Shown here: positions 8,167 to 11,232 of the stretch, piece by piece
How the letters are laid out: the number at the start of each line of letters is the position of its first letter
Position numbering within the stretch: position 1 is the stretch's first letter
Assembly (NCBI GenBank): GCA_020853515.1
Contig: JADYYU010000255.1
Span: forward strand, 1-11,232
DNA: 11,232 bases
Direction of reading: 5' to 3'
Source of the DNA: Chitinophagaceae bacterium
Lineage (GTDB): Bacteria > Bacteroidota > Bacteroidia > Chitinophagales > Chitinophagaceae
Position numbers and translations under genes: made by a program
Notes under the pieces: generated by a model
What the model was told of the DNA's origin: nothing
Databases searched by the model: none
Seen by the model: the letters and a program-made list of their open reading frames with translations, nothing else

Positions 8167-9507
8167 TTATTTACTTTCAAAATTAAATTCTTCAATCTGC
8201 CGCATAAATGAGGTACTAAACTCAAGCAAGGATGAAAAATTTAATCGTTCCACATCAAAATTGAGAAGCGGATATTTTTCTTTATACAGTGATACAATGC
8301 CGCTCACTGTACGTTTGATTTCCGGTATCATAAAATCTGATCCGTTATAATATTTCTGCTGAAAGCCCAGCTCTTCAAAAAAAGCGTAGTAACTGATCTG
8401 CATTAGTAAGGTAAACAATTCGGTGACCGGACGTGGCAGGCTATAGGAATACTGGCAGTACGACAAACCATATTCCAAGATGTGTATGGCAATATCAGGA
8501 ACCTTATTGTCTTTGTACCATAACATATTTTCGCAAGAACCCTTGATGCAGTCTGCGATCACTGTGTGCTGCTTGGGTACATTGGTCGAAAAAGTTGATT
8601 TTGCGCGGTAAAAATATTTGAGGACTTCTGTTTTATCCCATTGTAATAGTTTTTGAAAAGAATCTTTCATCATCTGATTTCTTTCCACTGTGGTCTTTTC
8701 ATCTTTATTGATCCAATACTGAATATTGATCTTTTCGATTTCATGCAGCAGTCTGCCTTCCGGCGTAATCAAGAAATCGAGTTTGTAAATTAAGCTCAAA
8801 AACAAATAAGCAATGCCGCCTGAAAAGCTATCCTGGTTCAGTTCTTCTATTCTCTTCAGCGTTGATTCGATCCAGAAGGTGAAATATTTGTATTTGACCT
8901 CCTTCTCGGCATCAGAAAAGGGTATTACATGCGAATCGTCTATTGCTTTTAATGTAGCAAAGTCACTCAGCAGCAGATCGTCCTGCTTATCAGCTTTTAC
9001 CGCAAGTTCTTTCAGCCCGTAATATAGTTTATTGGGGGTTGCTCCTTCACGCATCGTATCAAACAGCATACAAAGACGTGTTTCGTGCAGGGCATAACGT
9101 GAATAGAACAATGCATAATTCAGTTCGAGCAGCCGGCGCATCACGGGTATCAATCCTTTTTCCATGCCGGCCAATGATACATGCGCAGTGACTTCATGTT
9201 CGTTGATCTCGCCCTGAACTATTTTAGTGCCCTGATAGATTTCAAAGGTATATTGGTTTTCGCCCTTTTTGATCAGGCGTACATTATCTTCCTCTTCATC
9301 GCGCAGGTAATCAAAAAATGCTTCAATACTTTCGTTGTATTTTTTTTCCTTAAAAAGATCCTCGGCATCATACCAGCGCTGCGTTTTGGCCAGCGTTTTA
9401 TTGTTGTCGGAATAGCGGCCCATTTTAATCAGACTTTGTGCTGGTATTTGCGGTGCTGCTTCCTCTGCTGTTTTATTTAAATTGAATAATTTATCCAGAA
9501 ATCCCAT
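8167..9507 (-). CDS. YbjN-like domain protein of unknown function, operon partner of the protease
   Basis: The 446-residue product begins MGFLDKLFNLNK, a short amphipathic stretch, followed by a Pro/Ala-rich linker. A helical segment (about 42-70, RWYDAEDLFKEKKYNESIEA) resembles a single TPR-like repeat. Residues about 75-185 form a YbjN/type III chaperone-like domain with PVMRRLLELNYALFYSRYAL and LYYGLKELAVKADKQDDLLL. The C-terminal 260 residues are predicted mostly helical and match no family I recognise. There is no signal peptide, so it is probably cytosolic. ATG 9507 is chosen over the in-frame ATG at 9639 because the intervening 44 residues are Cys/Phe/Arg-rich and unlike the rest. Residues 126-173 align without gaps to residues 298-345 of the downstream protease. 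A role as adaptor or partner of that protease is inferred from synteny and the shared domain only. Confidence 0.82.
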   Translation of the reverse strand: MGFLDKLFNLNKTAEEAAPQIPAQSLIKMGRYSDNNKTLAKTQRWYDAEDLFKEKKYNESIEAFFDYLRDEEEDNVRLIKKGENQYTFEIYQGTKIVQGEINEHEVTAHVSLAGMEKGLIPVMRRLLELNYALFYSRYALHETRLCMLFDTMREGATPNKLYYGLKELAVKADKQDDLLLSDFATLKAIDDSHVIPFSDAEKEVKYKYFTFWIESTLKRIEELNQDSFSGGIAYLFLSLIYKLDFLITPEGRLLHEIEKINIQYWINKDEKTTVERNQMMKDSFQKLLQWDKTEVLKYFYRAKSTFSTNVPKQHTVIADCIKGSCENMLWYKDNKVPDIAIHILEYGLSYCQYSYSLPRPVTELFTLLMQISYYAFFEELGFQQKYYNGSDFMIPEIKRTVSGIVSLYKEKYPLLNFDVERLNFSSLLEFSTSFMRQIEEFNFESK

Positions 9508-9837
9508 TTTTACTAAGTATTGATTATTGAAAGAACATTGAATGAAGGTAGGCCTGATGAAAATACAGCTTGTGCGAAAGCAAAAACGAACATTTTTCAA
9601 ACTTCCCTTCCGTACCGACACCACTCCCACCGCGACCATGACCTGTTCAATGCAGCGGCGTTTTACAAATCAAATTGATATCAGACGCTAAAGTATGAAA
9701 AAAGGAAATAGTTTGAAAATAATATTTCTGACCGGGCAGAGAGCCGAAAAGTTGCCCCTGATTTCGTTTCGGGTATATCGTAAAAATTGATGTAAACGAA
9801 CTATATTTGTGCTTTCATTCATAAAACAAAAAGTTAC
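9508..9837. other. Divergent intergenic region between the YbjN-like gene and dnaN
   Basis: These 330 bases separate two divergent genes. They contain a -7 element for dnaN (9802-9809) and two interleaved short inverted repeats (9734-9772). I found no convincing promoter for the minus-strand gene; GAAGTTTG (minus strand, 9598-9605) resembles a -7 box but has no partner. I saw no consensus DnaA box, so there is no evidence of a replication origin. Confidence 0.5.
9802..9809 (+). promoter_or_regulatory. Predicted -7 element of dnaN
   Basis: TATATTTG matches the Bacteroidota TAnnTTTG element and lies 28 bases before the dnaN ATG, predicting a leader of about 20 bases. The -33 region at the usual spacing has no TTTG. 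Confidence 0.45.
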
Positions 9838-10953
9838 ATGAGATTTATAGTTTCTTCAGGATCGCTGCTTAAAAATCTGAACAGCATCAGTGGTATTATC
9901 AGTGCAAACAATATACTGCCTATACTGGAGTCGTTTCTGTTTCTGATAGAAGATAAGCGGCTTACTGTGGTAAGTACCGATCTGGAAACCACCATGAAAG
10001 TAAGCATGGACGTGCAGTCAAGCGAAAACGGTAAACTTTGCATACAGTCGAAAGTGTTGCTCGACTACCTGAAAAACCTGCCTGAACAACCTATCACCTT
10101 TGATATTAACCTGCAGGATTTCGGTATTGACATCACCAGCGAGCAAGGTAAATACAAAGTGGTGGGTGAAGATGCCATGAACTATCCTACCGAACCGGTT
10201 GCTGATGATACACAGAGTTTTACGATGTCGGCAGCAGAACTGAGTGACGGTATTGCTAAAACCCTCATTGCGGTGAGTTCTGATGACATGCGTCCTGCCA
10301 TGAGTGGTGTATTTTTTGAACTGAGTGAAAACGGCATTACCATGGTAGCTACGGATGCTCACAGACTGGTTCGTTGCACTAAAACCGATGTGCATTGTCC
10401 GGTAACAGACCACTTTATTGCACCGCGTAAGGCACTGCAACAGTTGAAAAATAATCTGAATAATTCTACCGAAGTCAAAATTTCGTACAATAATAATCAT
10501 CTCTTTGTGTCAGGCGAAAACATCGAACTCAGTTGCCGTCTGATCGATGCGAAATTTCCGGATTACAAAATAGTGATCCCGGCAGACAATCCGTATAAAC
10601 TGACTTTGAACAAAAGTGATTTTATGGGCGCCTTACGCAGGGTGAACGTATTTGCAAACAAAACCACCAATCAGGTAGTACTTGATATAGTGGGCAACAA
10701 CCTGCATCTGTACTCACAGGATGTTGATTATTCCTTTGAAGGCAACGAACAGATGTCGTGCCAGTATAAAGGTGAGGATATGAAGATCGCCTTCAATGCC
10801 CGTTTGATGATAGAACTGATTGCCGTCATTGAAGGAGAAGAAGTTTTACTGGAGTTCAGCACGCCTAGCCGGGCCGGGCTGATCAAACAAACAGAAAGCA
10901 AGCCCAACGAAGATCTGCTGATACTGATCATGCCTTTGATGATCGGCGTTTAA
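9838..10953 (+). CDS. dnaN: DNA polymerase III beta subunit (sliding clamp)
   Basis: The sliding clamp is a ring-shaped homodimer loaded on DNA that tethers the replicative polymerase and recruits repair and mismatch proteins through a hydrophobic pocket. The 371-residue length is normal (about 366-375). Three repeated clamp folds are expected at about 1-125, 127-245 and 246-371. Visible landmarks are the N-terminal MRFIVSSGSLLKNL, LPILESFLF (27-35), TDLETTMKV (47-55), DAHRLVRC (173-180, the DxHRL motif), RLIDAKFPDYKIVIP (234-248), FNARLMIELI (319-328) and the terminal ILIMPLM (362-368), corresponding to the conserved C-terminal MPM segment. The start is fixed by the conserved N-terminus and the nearby -7 element. 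Neither dnaA nor recF is adjacent: an unrelated gene lies divergently on the left and a GH3-family gene begins 128 bases downstream. The gene appears intact and ordinary. Confidence 0.97.
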   Translation: MRFIVSSGSLLKNLNSISGIISANNILPILESFLFLIEDKRLTVVSTDLETTMKVSMDVQSSENGKLCIQSKVLLDYLKNLPEQPITFDINLQDFGIDITSEQGKYKVVGEDAMNYPTEPVADDTQSFTMSAAELSDGIAKTLIAVSSDDMRPAMSGVFFELSENGITMVATDAHRLVRCTKTDVHCPVTDHFIAPRKALQQLKNNLNNSTEVKISYNNNHLFVSGENIELSCRLIDAKFPDYKIVIPADNPYKLTLNKSDFMGALRRVNVFANKTTNQVVLDIVGNNLHLYSQDVDYSFEGNEQMSCQYKGEDMKIAFNARLMIELIAVIEGEEVLLEFSTPSRAGLIKQTESKPNEDLLILIMPLMIGV

Positions 10954-11066
10954 AATGATCAGGCAACGCAGCATTCACTTGTGCAGGCATCACATAATAC
11001 CTTGCATGTTTTCAAAAATAGCTTTAACAAAAAGGCATTGAGAAAGTCATTTCATGCATTCCTTTT

Positions 11067-11074
11067 TATCTTTG
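11067..11074 (+). promoter_or_regulatory. Predicted -7 element of the GH3-family gene
   Basis: TATCTTTG is a full match to TAnnTTTG and ends only 7 bases before the ATG at 11082. If it is used, transcription starts at or within a few bases of the ATG and the message is nearly leaderless. No TTTG occurs at the usual -33 distance; the nearest ATTG (11037-11040) is 26 bases upstream. Confidence 0.4.
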
Positions 11075-11081
11075 CTTCTTC

Positions 11082-11232
11082 ATGGGTATAAAATCGATCA
11101 TTGCCAAACCATTTGCTGTAGGTGTTGACAAACAGCTCAGGATACATTCGCTTCAGGCGGTGCTTCATCAGGAGCAAATTTTAAACAACTTGCTGCAACA
11201 GGCGCAGCACACCAGCTTCGGCACTGAGCATC
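11082..11232 (+). CDS. GH3 auxin-responsive promoter family protein, N-terminal part (continues beyond window)
   Basis: An open frame starts at ATG 11082 and runs off the right edge, giving 50 residues: MGIKSIIAKPFAVGVDKQ, then a helical Gln/Leu-rich stretch, ending QAQHTSFGTEH. This matches the start of Bacteroidota GH3-family proteins, which typically begin MGIKS followed by KPFA and reach a KxTxFGxxH-like segment near residue 45-50. Plant GH3 enzymes are acyl-adenylating synthetases that join amino acids to acyl acids; the bacterial substrates are generally unknown. The adenylation motifs lie beyond the window, so activity cannot be judged. The call rests on a short N-terminal match recalled from the family, hence moderate confidence. 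Confidence 0.72.
   Translation, partial: MGIKSIIAKPFAVGVDKQLRIHSLQAVLHQEQILNNLLQQAQHTSFGTEH

Noticed and set aside
9508..9639. 44-codon extension of the YbjN-like gene
   Set aside because: The composition (Cys, Phe, Arg) differs from the rest and MGFLDKLF is a common natural N-terminus.
9695..9790. Small plus-strand frame of 31 codons (MKKGNSLKIIFLTG...) before dnaN
   Set aside because: It is short, has no recognisable motif or ribosome binding site, and overlaps the inverted repeats upstream of dnaN; chance is the simpler explanation.
11029..11067. AAAAAGG/CCTTTTT inverted repeat after dnaN as a terminator
   Set aside because: The loop is about 25 bases, the stem is mostly A-T, and it overlaps the better-supported -7 element; I cannot tell whether dnaN transcription ends here.

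Overview
The window looks like ordinary chromosome from a member of the Bacteroidota, probably near Chitinophagales/Sphingobacteriales; the exact lineage is inferred. The evidence is a long-form Bacteroidota-type PurM, a secreted S46 dipeptidyl-peptidase, a CotH-family exoprotein with a type IX secretion (T9SS) C-terminal sorting signal, a bacterial GH3-family protein, a Lys/Ala/Pro-rich histone H1-like tail, few Shine-Dalgarno sequences, and several matches to the Bacteroidota promoter -7 element TAnnTTTG. I saw no rRNA, tRNA, CRISPR array, insertion sequence or phage gene.

Layout, left to right. (1) 1-100: the 3' end of a gene for an APKKA-repeat basic tail, then a strong bidirectional terminator (133-160). 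(2) 177-1343, minus strand: purM, purine biosynthesis, with a plausible promoter at 1370-1400. (3) 1661-3811, plus strand: a DPP7-type S46 dipeptidyl-peptidase with its own terminator. (4) 3962-6973, plus strand: a 1003-residue secreted multidomain protein made of a lamin-tail domain split by an insertion, a chitobiase C-terminal-like domain, a CotH kinase-like domain, a beta-rich linker and a T9SS sorting domain. (5) 7017-9507, minus strand: a two-gene unit in which a 446-residue protein precedes a cytosolic trypsin-like protease with a zinc ribbon. Both proteins carry a YbjN-like domain that aligns without gaps between them. (6) 9838-10953, plus strand: dnaN, the replication sliding clamp. 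(7) 11082 to the window end: the start of a GH3-family gene.

The genes do not form one pathway. purM and dnaN are housekeeping. The S46 peptidase and the CotH protein are separate export-related genes: periplasmic peptide use, and a surface or secreted protein. The least explained part is the protease/YbjN pair at 7017-9507, where an HtrA-like protease domain without signal peptide or PDZ domains sits beside a protein sharing its C-terminal domain. It is the best candidate for an undescribed system, but its function is not known from the sequence.
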